From Candidatus Binatia bacterium (GTDB lineage: Bacteria; Desulfobacterota; Binatia; UBA1149; CAITLU01), in NCBI GenBank assembly GCA_036493895.1, contig DASXOZ010000017.1, positions 62,001-126,000 on the forward strand: 64,000 nt of DNA. The letters run 5' to 3'. The notes under the pieces are model-generated. The model worked only from the letters and a program-made list of their open reading frames with translations, had not been told where the DNA came from and searched no databases. Shown in pieces: positions 44,952-54,899 of the stretch; the first letter of the stretch is position 1; each line of letters opens with the position of its first letter. The position numbers and the translations under genes were made by a program.

Positions 44952-45218
44952 ATGAACATCTCCCTGACGAAGGAACTCGAAGAGTTCATCACCAGCAAGG
45001 TTGGCTCAGGTCGCTACCTGTCGGCGAGCGAGGTCGTCAGGGCGGGCCTTCGGCTCTTGGAACACGAGGAAGAACTCCTCGAACTGCAGCGGGTCGAGCT
45101 TCGCCGGGCGATCGCCGTCGGCGTCGGCCAGCTTGATCGCGGCGAGGCGGTCTCGGGCGCGGAGGTATTTGCGAAGGCTCGAAAGAAACTACGCGCGCGC
45201 CGCACCGCGGCCAAGTGA
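44952..45218 (+). CDS. parD: ParD-type antitoxin
   Basis: An 88-residue ribbon-helix-helix antitoxin. The N-terminal MNISLTKELEEFITSKVGSG and YLSASEVVRAGLRLLE are the standard ParD/CopG DNA-binding and dimer segment. The C-terminal half (SGAEVFAKARKKL) is the toxin-binding part. It would repress its own operon through the palindromes upstream. It overlaps the toxin gene by 4 bp. Its toxin partner is frameshifted, so the antitoxin may be orphaned. Confidence 0.9.
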   Translation: MNISLTKELEEFITSKVGSGRYLSASEVVRAGLRLLEHEEELLELQRVELRRAIAVGVGQLDRGEAVSGAEVFAKARKKLRARRTAAK

Positions 45219-45504
45219 AGGACTACGTACTCGCGCCGGCGGCCGGCGCGGACCTCGAAGAGATCTGGCTCCACATTGCGAGCGACAATATCGACGCAGC
45301 CGAACGTGTGCTGGATGAGCTCGAAGCCGCCTGTCAGCTGCTCGCCGGCCGCCCGGATGCCGGCCACGTCCGCGAGGACCTGACGGACTCCAGTGTAGGT
45401 TCTGGCCGGTGCGCTCCTACCTGATCGTCTATCGCCCGGACCGCGTTCCGCTCGAGATCGTTCGCTTCTGGCACGGCGCCAGAGGGATGCCGAACCTGCT
45501 TTAG
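45215..45504 (+). pseudogene. parE: ParE/RelE-type toxin, frameshifted
   Basis: The first 60 codons read as ParE: MKDYVLAPAAGADLEEIWLH, AAERVLDELEAAC, LAGRPDAGHVREDL. The frame then ends early at 45424. From 45397 the -1 frame continues exactly as a ParE C-terminus: RFWPVRSYLIVYRPDRV, then PLEIVRFWHGARGMPNLL, and stops at 45504. A one-base deletion near 45395-45397 therefore splits the gene. This gives a truncated 69-residue product without the catalytic end, unless ribosomes shift at this site. Confidence 0.88.
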
Positions 45505-45550
45505 GTACGCGGCGGCGGGCCGCCCGACATGGGTTACCCTGCGCTGTGCT

Positions 45551-45862
45551 TCACTGCCGCGACCAGAGCTCGACATAGTCGATGCCTGCGAGCAGGTCCT
45601 GGATGGCATCGATCATCGGGTCGACCTGATCATCAAACAGGTGGCTGTCGTCGGCCGTGAACGCCTCGCACTCGGCCACGAAGTCATTGGTGAAGGGCGC
45701 ATCCTCCGGCGGCATCACCCTGCCCGCTTCGATGTAGCTGAGCATGTCCATCATCATGCGCGTGTACTTGTCCCGGTTTCGCTCGATGCCTTCGACGGGG
45801 ATCGAGGCCTGGGAGGTGAGCTCCTGAATAAGGCCAGTTCCACTTGTTTCTCGGTCTTGCTG
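45551..45862 (-). pseudogene. Phage terminase large subunit, C-terminal remnant
   Basis: On the minus strand, about 104 codons read as the end of a terminase nuclease domain: QQDRETSGTGLIQELTSQ, IPVEGIERNRDKYTR, IEAGRVMPPEDAPFTNDF, VAECEAFT, and LFDDQVDPMIDAIQDLL. The SGTxLIQ, RxxDKxxR, EaGrV-x-lP and DDQvD motifs are those of large terminase subunits. The N-terminal ATPase domain and any other phage gene are missing, so this is a prophage scrap. A short ATG-initiated frame (45757) covers only the last 68 residues. Confidence 0.82.
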
Positions 45863-46028
45863 CCGAGCCGTGACGCTGCGGGCCCTATTCCGCCGCGGGT
45901 TTCGCGGTGCAGTTTCCCGACCTTAGCGGGCCTTCCCTGCCGAGTCCCTCGTCACCGATGCAGGGCTGCGACGTTTCGGACTACAGTGCAGATGTCCTCC
46001 CGCGAGTGGTCTCACGCCCCACTTGTAA

Positions 46029-46049
46029 AATAGCTATAGACTAGCTATT
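46029..46049. promoter_or_regulatory. Palindromic operator of the Phd/PIN module
   Basis: AATAGCTA-TAGAC-TAGCTATT is a perfect 8-5-8 inverted repeat ending 7 bp before the antitoxin ATG, in an AT-rich patch. It overlaps a TATAGACT sequence that could be a -10 element. Confidence 0.75.
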
Positions 46050-46056
46050 CAGAAAC

Positions 46057-46320
46057 ATGGTCACCGTTTCCGCACTTGAAGCCAAAACCCGGCTCGGCAA
46101 GCTCCTCGATCGCGTGGCACGTGGGGAAGAGATCGTCATTACGCGGCACGAGAAACCCGTGGCTCGTATGGTCCCGGCGGGGCCAAAGAATGCAGCCACG
46201 GTGCGCCGCGCGGTGGCGGATCTCGCGCGACTGCGAGATCGGATCAGGACACGAAGCAAGGGACGGGCGAAGTTGTCGGCGAGAGACGTCCGGTCTGCGA
46301 TCGAGGAAGGCCGGCTTTGA
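46057..46320 (+). CDS. Phd/YefM-family antitoxin
   Basis: An 87-residue antitoxin. The N-terminal half is standard Phd: MVTVSALEAKTRLGKLLDRV, ARGEEIVITRHEKPVARMVP. The C-terminal part (KLSARDVRSAIEEGRL) binds the toxin. It overlaps the next gene by 4 bp, as typical, and is preceded by a perfect palindrome that it probably binds. Intact, unlike the upstream ParDE module. Confidence 0.93.
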   Translation: MVTVSALEAKTRLGKLLDRVARGEEIVITRHEKPVARMVPAGPKNAATVRRAVADLARLRDRIRTRSKGRAKLSARDVRSAIEEGRL

Positions 46321-46736
46321 CCACTGGATTCGTCGCCGATGCGTCCGTCGCAATCGCGTGGGTTCATCCGGGGCAGGCCACCGCGGAATCGGATGCTCTA
46401 CTCCAAGCCGTCGAGAAAGGTGCCCGCGTGAGGGCGCCGGCGCTCTGGCCGCTGGAGACCGCCAACGCGCTTCTCGTGCTGACGAGGCGCGGCAAGTTGA
46501 CCGAAGGGGATCGTCGCCTTGCGCTTTCCGCGTTGTCGGGCCTTCAGGTCGAGCTCGACCATGAGATGGCAGCTCTTGCCTATGGAAAACTGTCGGACCT
46601 CGCGCGAAAGTATCGATTGAGCGTCTACGACGCGTCTTATCTCGAGCTCGCCTTGCGAAACGAGCTTCCGCTGGCATGCAAGGACGGCCCGCTACGCGAT
46701 GCGGCCAAGCGGTGTCGCGTCAGGCTCGCCATGTGA
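46317..46736 (+). CDS. vapC: PIN-domain (VapC-type) toxin
   Basis: A 139-residue PIN-domain ribonuclease toxin. Acidic residues are in place: FVADASVAIAW (Asp8), WPLETANALL (Glu), YDASYLELAL (Asp) and CKDGPLRDAAK (Asp). VapC enzymes cleave tRNA or rRNA when released from the antitoxin. GTG or TTG initiation at 46317 overlaps the antitoxin stop. Confidence 0.92.
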   Translation: MTTGFVADASVAIAWVHPGQATAESDALLQAVEKGARVRAPALWPLETANALLVLTRRGKLTEGDRRLALSALSGLQVELDHEMAALAYGKLSDLARKYRLSVYDASYLELALRNELPLACKDGPLRDAAKRCRVRLAM

Positions 46737-46930
46737 AGACGAGTTTCTGACGCGTGCGACTCGCGCGCACGACCTTGGCATCGAGGCGACTCCATGCGTG
46801 ATGACGACCTCCCACTCTTCTCCGGCCCTCACATCCCCATCGTCCGGTATCGCAACGCGCTCGACCGCCACGACCCGCGCGGCGCTTTGCACTGCCCTGT
46901 TTTAGCTCGACGGCGATACCGAACGGGATG
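46737..46930. other. Non-coding gap ending the mobile scar
   Basis: 194 bp between the toxin stop and the acetolactate synthase stop. I see no gene, terminator hairpin or repeat. Confidence 0.4.
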
Positions 46931-48790
46931 CTAGAAGTAGCCGCCTTCGGTCGAGTCGGCGACCTTGGTCGGCGGCTTGCGCCCCTTGATGTTCTTTCCG
47001 GTGATCATGTCCTTGTAGCCCATGCCCGGTCCGATCATCGGGTAGACGTGCTCGCGCTGGTCCACCATCACTTCGAGCAGCCCGGCCCCCTCGAACTTGA
47101 CGAACTCCTCGAGCGCCGATGCAAGCGCCTCGCGGCTCGTCACACGCTTGGCGAATCCGAAGCCGTCCGCTTCGGCCGCGCGCACGAAGTCCTTCTTGTG
47201 AAGAGTCTTGTCCGAGCCGGAGTAGCGATTGGCGTAGAACAGGTCCTGCCACTGGCGAACCATGCCGTCGCCCATGTTGTTGAGCAGCAGCACCTTGACC
47301 GGAATCCCGTAGTTCGTCAGCGTCTCCAGCTCTCCGAGGTTCATGCGGATGCTGCCGTCGCCGTCGACGTCGATCACGAGGCGACCGGGATTGGCGAGCT
47401 GGGCACCGATGGCCGCCGGCAACCCGAAACCCATCGTTCCCATGCTTCCCGAAGTCAGCCAGTCGCGCGGATTCTTGAAATCGATGTACTGGGCCGCCCA
47501 CATCTGGTGCTGCCCGACGCCCGTGGCGACGATCGCCTCGCCGTGCGTCAGCCGGTTGAGCAGCTCGAGCACTTCTTCCTGCTGGATGTCCTTGCTGGTC
47601 TTGTCGTAAGCCAGCGGATGTTCCTGCCTCAGCTTGGCGACGTGCTCGCGCCAGGGGCCGAAATCCTTGCGGAACGATTTGCCGGCTTCCAGGAGCTCGG
47701 CCAGGCCGCGGCGCGCGTCGCAGACGAAGCTCCAGTCCACGCCCTTGACCTTGCCGATCTCGGACGCGTCGACGTCGAGGTGCGCGATCTTCGCGCCCGG
47801 TGCGAATTCCTTGACCTTGCCGGCCACGCGATCGTCGAAGCGGGCGCCGACGGCGAACAGCAAATCGCAGTCCTCCACGGCGTAGTTCGCGTACGCGGTG
47901 CCGTGCATGCCGAGCATGTGCAGCGCCAGCGGGTGCGTCGTGTCGATCGACCCGATGCCCATGAGCGTGGTCACGACCGGAATGCCGAAGCGCTCGGCGA
48001 AGCGGCGCAGCTCGCCGGCGGCCTCCGAGTTCGGCACGCCGCCGCCGACGTAGAGCAGCGGCCGTTCCGAGCGAGACAGCATCTCGTAGAACGCCTTGGC
48101 GAGCGCGGGGTCGAGGTGCGTGCGCGACTGTTCGACGCGGCGCTCGTCGTAGCCTCGAAGACGAAGCAGCCCTGCGCCGCGGAATGCCTGCTGCGTGAGC
48201 TGCACGTCGCGCGGGATGTCGACGACCACGGGACCGGGGCGACCGCTGCGCGCGATTTCGAAGGCGCTGCGCATCGTCTCCTCGATCTTCGTCTCGTCGG
48301 TCAGCAGGAAGACGTGCTTGGCGCACGGCGACATGATGTTGAACACCGGCGCTTCCTGGAACGCGTCGGTGCCGATGGCGGCGCGCGGCACCTGGCCGCA
48401 GATCAGCACGATCGGGATGGAGTCGGCCTGGCAGTCGCGCACGGGCGTCACGGTGTTGGTCGCGCCCGGCCCGGACGTCACCAGCGCGACGCCCACGCGT
48501 CCGCTCGAGCGCGCATACCCGGCGGCCATGAAGCCGGCACCCTGCTCGGTGGCGGGCACCAGAAGGTTGATGCGACGGGCCGGATTGGCCTCGTTGTAAC
48601 GGAAGACGGCGTCGTAAGTCGGCAGGATGGCCCCGCCGCTGTAGCCGAAAATCGTGTCGACACCCTCGTCGGCCAGGACCTGTACAACCGCATCCGCTCC
48701 GGTCATGACGGTTCCGGCCATCGGGTGTGTGGCCTTGCCCGTAGCGAGTCCCAGGTGCTGGGCTCCGGATGTCTTGCGGCTGGTGGTCAT
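46931..48790 (-). CDS. ilvB: Acetolactate synthase, large (catalytic) subunit
   Basis: A 619-residue ThDP enzyme that condenses pyruvate to acetolactate in valine, leucine and isoleucine synthesis. Seen: GYSGGAILPTYD, catalytic Glu82 in VPATEQGAGFMA, TSGPGATNTVTPV, FDDRVAGK (FAD region) and VIDVDGDGSIRMNLGELETL (ThDP/Mg motif). AGGAAAGG precedes the ATG at 48790. No small subunit (ilvN) or ilvC is adjacent. The first 28 residues precede the conserved TGADAVV start and may be disordered. The leader carries five 30-bp repeats. Confidence 0.95.
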   Translation of the reverse strand: MTTSRKTSGAQHLGLATGKATHPMAGTVMTGADAVVQVLADEGVDTIFGYSGGAILPTYDAVFRYNEANPARRINLLVPATEQGAGFMAAGYARSSGRVGVALVTSGPGATNTVTPVRDCQADSIPIVLICGQVPRAAIGTDAFQEAPVFNIMSPCAKHVFLLTDETKIEETMRSAFEIARSGRPGPVVVDIPRDVQLTQQAFRGAGLLRLRGYDERRVEQSRTHLDPALAKAFYEMLSRSERPLLYVGGGVPNSEAAGELRRFAERFGIPVVTTLMGIGSIDTTHPLALHMLGMHGTAYANYAVEDCDLLFAVGARFDDRVAGKVKEFAPGAKIAHLDVDASEIGKVKGVDWSFVCDARRGLAELLEAGKSFRKDFGPWREHVAKLRQEHPLAYDKTSKDIQQEEVLELLNRLTHGEAIVATGVGQHQMWAAQYIDFKNPRDWLTSGSMGTMGFGLPAAIGAQLANPGRLVIDVDGDGSIRMNLGELETLTNYGIPVKVLLLNNMGDGMVRQWQDLFYANRYSGSDKTLHKKDFVRAAEADGFGFAKRVTSREALASALEEFVKFEGAGLLEVMVDQREHVYPMIGPGMGYKDMITGKNIKGRKPPTKVADSTEGGYF

Positions 48791-48802
48791 GGTCCTTTCC
48801 TA

Positions 48803-48950
48803 TTTGATCCTCGCCCTTTCGGGCTGCGGATGTTTGATCCTCGCCCTGTCGGGCGCGGATGTTTGATCCTCGCCTTGTCGGGCTGCGGAGATTTGATCCT
48901 CGCCCTCTCGGGGTCCGGATGTTCGATCCTCGCCCTTTCGGGCGCGGATT
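48803..48950 (-). repeat. Five 30-bp repeats in the acetolactate synthase leader
   Basis: Units begin at 48803, 48833, 48862, 48892 and 48922 (TTTGATCCTCGCCCTTTCGG on plus). Read in the mRNA direction (minus), each has a short hairpin, GCCC-GAAA-GGGC or variants with GACA and GAGA loops, followed by GAGGATCAAA, which resembles a ribosome binding site. The last hairpin lies about 20 bases before the ilvB start. Confidence 0.9.
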
Positions 48951-49014
48951 GCTTGATTTGGGGCGGCACGGCGCCGCCCGAGCCAGCCACTATGACGCAA
49001 TCAGGCTGCGTTTC

Positions 49015-49452
49015 CTACGATCGGGACGGGGGAGCGGTGGCCGCGGACTGGCGGCGGTGATGCTCCTTCAGGATGCACCGGTCCACGACCACCAGCAGGC
49101 CTGCAGACCGGGCCCGGGCTGCAGCATCTTCGTCGATGACCCCTTCCTGAAGCCACACGGCGCGGGCGCCGATCGCGATGGCCTCATCAACCGCGGCGCC
49201 GGCTTCGGCGGAGCGGCGGAACACGTCGACGACATCCACCGGCTCGGGCACCGCGTGAAGGTCCGGGTGACAGGGAATCCCGAAAACCGATTGGTAGAGA
49301 GGGTTTACCAGCGAAACCTTAAACCCCTGCCTGATCAGATATCCGGCGACTTCGTTAGACGGTCGCTGCGGGTTTTCCGAGATCCCGACGACGGCGATGT
49401 GCCGCATCATCGACAGGATCGCATCGATCGCGGGCTGCTGGGGATCGTTCAT
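49015..49452 (-). CDS. CoA-binding domain protein (YccU type)
   Basis: A 145-residue Rossmann-like CoA-binding protein. Seen: RHIAVVGISENPQRPSNEVA, GYLIRQGFKVSLVNP, VDVVDVFRRSAEAG, and ARAVWLQEGVID. Small stand-alone members may sense acyl-CoA. ATG 49452 is chosen over the frame start at 49530 because it fits family length. It is oriented like ilvB and lies upstream of its repeat leader. Confidence 0.9.
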   Translation of the reverse strand: MNDPQQPAIDAILSMMRHIAVVGISENPQRPSNEVAGYLIRQGFKVSLVNPLYQSVFGIPCHPDLHAVPEPVDVVDVFRRSAEAGAAVDEAIAIGARAVWLQEGVIDEDAAARARSAGLLVVVDRCILKEHHRRQSAATAPPSRS

Positions 49453-49654
49453 GGCGGGGTCCGCAGGTACTGGTGATCGGGCTGATGGGACTGTCGCGGC
49501 AAGCATGGGGACGGTGCGCGCCATCGGCAAGCGTTGGCGACCGGCCGGCCCCGGGGCATGCCCGCGGGCAAGTTATTGCTCCCGCCGCAGTCCCGGACAG
49601 ATACGCGGCGTCGCCATTCGCAACGTGTCCCTGTCCCGGATTTCGGAGGTCCCG

Positions 49655-50299
49655 ATGCAGGTCCAGATCCGCCCTGCCGCCCATGACGATCTCGATTTCG
49701 TCTCGTGGGTCATGTTCACCGCCGCGCGCTCCCATCTCGAACGATCCGTGTGGGAAGCGATGTTCGACCGCGACGAGGCGTGGGTTCGCGGCGTGTTGCG
49801 CCGCGTGGCCGTGAGCGAGCAGCCGCACTGGTGCCACCTGTCGAAATTCCGCATCTGCGAAGTCGACGGCCAGCGGGCCGGCGCGCTTGCCGGCTATGAT
49901 CCGGTCACCGAGGGCACCGACGTGCTGACGGCCGCCATGCTCGAAGCCGTCGCGGCAGCCGGAGACGCCGATCTCGACCTGGAGGCGGTGCTCGCGCGCG
50001 CGGACATCGCCGATTCGTGCACGCCGAAGAAGTATCCAGGCGCCTGGGGCGTCGAGAACGTCGCCGTGGTGCCGGAGCTGCGCAGCCGCGGAGTGCTCGA
50101 TCGCCTGATGGAGAATGTGCTCGCCGAGGGCCGCGGGCGTGGATTCGGTCACGCGCAGATCATGGTGCTGGCCGGCAACACTCGCGCGCAAAAGGCGTAC
50201 GAGCGAAACGGCTTCGCCCCCTGTGCCGAGTATCGCAGCGTCGCCTTCGAGGACGCGTTTACGAGCCCCGGCATCAACCTGCTGGTGCGCGCGATCTGA
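49655..50299 (+). CDS. GNAT-family acetyltransferase
   Basis: A 214-residue GNAT enzyme. Seen: IRPAAHDDLDFVSWVMFTAA at the start, ENVAVVPELRSRGVLDRLME, the acetyl-CoA pyrophosphate motif in the Q/R-x-x-G-x-G/A style, and AQIMVLAGNTRAQKAYERNG near the end. The acceptor is not known. GGAGG at 49646-49650 before ATG 49655 decides the start. Confidence 0.9.
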   Translation: MQVQIRPAAHDDLDFVSWVMFTAARSHLERSVWEAMFDRDEAWVRGVLRRVAVSEQPHWCHLSKFRICEVDGQRAGALAGYDPVTEGTDVLTAAMLEAVAAAGDADLDLEAVLARADIADSCTPKKYPGAWGVENVAVVPELRSRGVLDRLMENVLAEGRGRGFGHAQIMVLAGNTRAQKAYERNGFAPCAEYRSVAFEDAFTSPGINLLVRAI

Positions 50300-50424
50300 C
50301 CGTCGCTTCGTTTGGGTGGCAGGCGGCGGCGCAGCCGGGGCGCGTGCGGCGCCGCGCCGGCAATTCCGCTTGCGGACGGCCTGTGGCAATTAGCTGGGCC
50401 CCGTTTCCTCGTGCATAGTGCCGC

Positions 50425-53133
50425 ATGGTGCCGCAGGTGCTGCACGGTGCTACGCAGCAGGGAACGGCCGAGGGAGCAGCCGAGTTGGAACAGGAAGCGC
50501 CACGCACCGTCCACCGCAGTGATTATCGCCCGCCCGACTACCTCGTCGACGACGTCGAGTTGCGCTTCGATCTCGGCGAAGACGAGAGCCTCGTGCGTGC
50601 GACCCTCAGCGTGCGCCGCAATCCCGCTCGTCCCGACGCCTCGCCTGATCTCGTGCTCGACGGCGAAGGCCTCGAGCTGCGCTCTCTCTCGGTCGATGGC
50701 CGCGAGCTGAAGCACGGCGACTACGAGATCGACGAGCGCAGCCTGCGCATTCCTTCGGTCCCCGAGCGTTTCACCGTCGTCAGCGAAGTGGCGGTGCACC
50801 CGGAGAAGAACACCGACCTGACCGGGCTTTACCGCTCGCGCACGATGTTCTGCACGCAGTGCGAGGCCGAAGGCTTTCGCCGCATCACGTACTTCGTCGA
50901 TCGCCCCGACGTTCTCGCGCGCTTCACGACGACGATCGTCGCCGACGCCGAGCGTTACCCGATCCTGCTGTCCAACGGCAATCCCGACGGAAGCGGCCGC
51001 ACCGAAGGCGGGCGCGCGTGGGCGCGCTGGCGCGATCCGTACCCCAAGCCCTGCTACCTGTTCGCACTGGTGGCCGGAAAGCTGATCTCGCTCGAGGACA
51101 GCTTCACGACCGCGAGCGGCCGCGAAGTGCCGCTGCGGATCTTCGTCGAGCCCCAGAACGCCGACAAGTGCGCCCACGCGATGCGATCCTTGCAGCACGC
51201 GATGGAGTGGGACGAGAAGGTGTACGGTCGCGAGTACGACCTCGATGTTTTCTCCATCGTCGCCGTCGACGACTTCAACATGGGTGCGATGGAGAACAAG
51301 GGCTTGAACATCTTCAACTCGAAGTACGTGCTGGCCAGGCCCGACACCGCGACCGACGACGATTACGCGGCCATCGAAGGTGTCGTCGCCCACGAGTACT
51401 TCCACAACTGGACCGGCAACCGCGTCACCTGCCGCGACTGGTTCCAGCTCAGCCTGAAGGAAGGCCTGACGGTCTTCCGCGACCAGGAATTCTCCGGCGA
51501 CCGCGCCTCCCGCGCGGTGCGCCGCATCGGCGACGTCCAGCTTCTTCGCATCTACCAGTTCGCCGAGGATGCCGGGCCGATGGCGCACCCCGTGCGGCCG
51601 GACTCGTACATCGAGATCAACAACTTCTACACGACGACGGTCTACAACAAGGGCGCCGAAGTCGTGCGCATGATGCACACCCTGCTCGGGCCCGAGCGCT
51701 TCCGTGCCGGCGCCGATCTTTACTTCGAGCGCCACGACGGCCAGGCCGTCACCTGCGACGACTTCGTGCAGGCGATGGAAGACGCTTCCGGCGTCGACCT
51801 GGCCCAGTTCCGCCTCTGGTACTCGCAGGCCGGCACTCCCGTGCTGAAGGTGCGGCGCAGCTACGATGCCGCGAGCAAATCGCTGACGCTGGAGATCGAC
51901 CAGCAGTGTCCGCCGACTCCCGGCCAGAAGGACAAGCTGCCGATGCACATCCCGCTGTCGGTCGCGCTTCTCGGCCCCGACGGCGGCGAGCTCGCGATGA
52001 AGCTCGACGGAGAGACCACTGCCGCGCCCGCGACGATCCGCGTGCTCGAGCTGCGCCAGCCGAGCGAGCGGTTCCGTTTCGTCGACGTGCCGGTCGAGCC
52101 GGTGCCGTCGCTGCTGCGCGGATTTTCGGCGCCGGTCAAGCTCGAAGGTGCGTGGAGCGACGAAGACCTCGCGTTCCTCGCGGCCAACGACGCCGATGCG
52201 TTCAACCGCTGGGAGGCGGGACAGCAGCTCGCGCTGCGGCGCGTGCTCGAGCTCGTCGAGGCGCATCGCGGGGGCAAGGACCTCTCTCTTCCACCCGAGC
52301 TGCTGCTGGCGTTTCGCAACACGCTGACGTCCGAGCACCTCGATTCCGCGTTCATCGCGCGCGCGCTGGTGCTTCCCACAGAATCGTACGTCGCCGACCA
52401 GATGGCGCAGGTCGACGTCGAAGGGATCCACCTGGTGCGCTGTTTCCTGCGAAAACAGCTCGCCAAGGCGTGCCGCCCCGAGCTGGAGGAGCGTTTTCGC
52501 CACTGCCGCGGAGACGCGCGCACCTCGCTCGAGGCCGAGGCCGTCGGCCGCCGCGCGCTTGCCGCGGTCTGCCTCGCGTACCTTTCGCGCCTCGGCGAGC
52601 GCTGGAGCGAGATCCTCGCGTTCGAGCAGTTCGCGATCGCCGACAACATGACCGAGTCGATTGCAGCGCTCGGAGTTCTCTCGCACCTGGACTGCCAGGA
52701 GAGGCGCTGGGCGCTCGACGAATTCTACGGGCGCTGGAAGCACGAGCCGCTGGTCGTCGACAAGTGGCTCGGCGTACAGGCGATGTCGGAGCTTCCCGGT
52801 ACGCTCGGGGAGGTCGAGAGGCTGATGGGCCACGAGGCCTTCGACATCAAGAACCCGAACAAGGTGCGCTCCCTGGTGGGTGCGTTCTGCAGCGCCAACG
52901 CCGTGCGCTTCCATGATGCGTCGGGAGACGGCTACCGCTTCCTTGCCGACAACGTGTTGAAGCTCGACGGCCTCAATCCCCAGGTCGCCGCGCGCATGGC
53001 GGGCATTTTCAGCCGCTGGAAGCGCTACGACGAGGCGCGGCGCGAGCTGCAGCGCGCCGAGCTGTCGCGCATCGCCGCCGAGCCGACGCTGTCGCGCGAC
53101 GTTTTCGAAGTCGTCACGAAGAGTCTTTCGTGA
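50425..53133 (+). CDS. pepN: Aminopeptidase N
   Basis: A 902-residue M1 zinc metallopeptidase of the bacterial PepN type. GAMEN (287-291) binds the peptide N-terminus, HEYFH at 323-327 and Glu346 bind zinc, with catalytic Glu324. The long C-terminal helical domain is present. It removes N-terminal amino acids in the cytoplasm during peptide turnover. The ATG at 50425 gives a poorly conserved N-terminal 28 residues; a TTG at 50485 is an alternative. It overlaps the YhbY gene by 4 bp. Confidence 0.95.
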   Translation: MVPQVLHGATQQGTAEGAAELEQEAPRTVHRSDYRPPDYLVDDVELRFDLGEDESLVRATLSVRRNPARPDASPDLVLDGEGLELRSLSVDGRELKHGDYEIDERSLRIPSVPERFTVVSEVAVHPEKNTDLTGLYRSRTMFCTQCEAEGFRRITYFVDRPDVLARFTTTIVADAERYPILLSNGNPDGSGRTEGGRAWARWRDPYPKPCYLFALVAGKLISLEDSFTTASGREVPLRIFVEPQNADKCAHAMRSLQHAMEWDEKVYGREYDLDVFSIVAVDDFNMGAMENKGLNIFNSKYVLARPDTATDDDYAAIEGVVAHEYFHNWTGNRVTCRDWFQLSLKEGLTVFRDQEFSGDRASRAVRRIGDVQLLRIYQFAEDAGPMAHPVRPDSYIEINNFYTTTVYNKGAEVVRMMHTLLGPERFRAGADLYFERHDGQAVTCDDFVQAMEDASGVDLAQFRLWYSQAGTPVLKVRRSYDAASKSLTLEIDQQCPPTPGQKDKLPMHIPLSVALLGPDGGELAMKLDGETTAAPATIRVLELRQPSERFRFVDVPVEPVPSLLRGFSAPVKLEGAWSDEDLAFLAANDADAFNRWEAGQQLALRRVLELVEAHRGGKDLSLPPELLLAFRNTLTSEHLDSAFIARALVLPTESYVADQMAQVDVEGIHLVRCFLRKQLAKACRPELEERFRHCRGDARTSLEAEAVGRRALAAVCLAYLSRLGERWSEILAFEQFAIADNMTESIAALGVLSHLDCQERRWALDEFYGRWKHEPLVVDKWLGVQAMSELPGTLGEVERLMGHEAFDIKNPNKVRSLVGAFCSANAVRFHDASGDGYRFLADNVLKLDGLNPQVAARMAGIFSRWKRYDEARRELQRAELSRIAAEPTLSRDVFEVVTKSLS

Positions 53134-53471
53134 GTGCCGCCGGGATCGTTTCCGATCCTCGCACGGGTCTTGACGGCAGCGAGCGAAAGTACCTGCGCGG
53201 TCTTGCGCACTCGCTGAATCCGCTCGTCCACGTCGGCCGCTCGGGCCTGACCGACGCGGTGATCGAAGCAACCCGGCGCGCGCTCGACGAGCACGAGCTG
53301 ATCAAGGTCAAGATCGCCGCCGACCGCGACGAGCGCGAGCGCATCGCCGAAGCGATCCGTACTCGCTGCGACGCCGAGCTGGCCGGAAGCGTCGGCACAA
53401 TCGCGATCCTCTACCGCCAGCAGCCCGATCCCGAACGCCGCCGAATCGAGCTTCCGCCGCGGCGCCAGTAA
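53130..53471 (+). CDS. yhbY: YhbY/CRS1 RNA-binding protein
   Basis: A 113-residue protein of the CRM-domain family, which binds the large ribosomal subunit. Seen: RKYLRGLAHSLNPLVHVGRS, GLTDAVIEATRRALDEHELI, and GTIAILYR. It has an N-terminal extension of about 15 residues. The GTG start overlaps the pepN stop, so the two are coupled. Confidence 0.93.
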   Translation: MSAAGIVSDPRTGLDGSERKYLRGLAHSLNPLVHVGRSGLTDAVIEATRRALDEHELIKVKIAADRDERERIAEAIRTRCDAELAGSVGTIAILYRQQPDPERRRIELPPRRQ

Positions 53472-53508
53472 CGCAGCGCCTGCCGCCGCGGCCCAAGCAA
53501 CGCAGCGT

Positions 53509-54726
<1,218 letters not shown>

Positions 54727-54899
54727 CCTCTGGTCTCCTTTTTCGTGCTGAGAGGCAGCCGCGAAGGTCGTTGCGCAGCGGGTTCGCGTCGGCGGATCGT
54801 CGAGCGAACACCGGGCCGGCGTTTCGCGATGCAATCTTGCAAGGCACCGCGCCCATCACAAACGCGCAACGCGGCTTCTAAACCGCTCCCGGCACGGCT

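Noticed and set aside
44660-44998. Minus-strand open frame upstream of parD
   Set aside because: It crosses the antitoxin operator and start, and I recognise no family in it.
48803-48950. CRISPR-like array at the acetolactate synthase leader
   Set aside because: Units are contiguous with no unique spacers, and no cas gene is nearby.
48800-49000. A 66-codon open frame in the ilvB leader as an attenuator peptide
   Set aside because: It has no run of Leu, Val or Ile codons, and the repeat period of about 30 with one 29 shifts frame between units.
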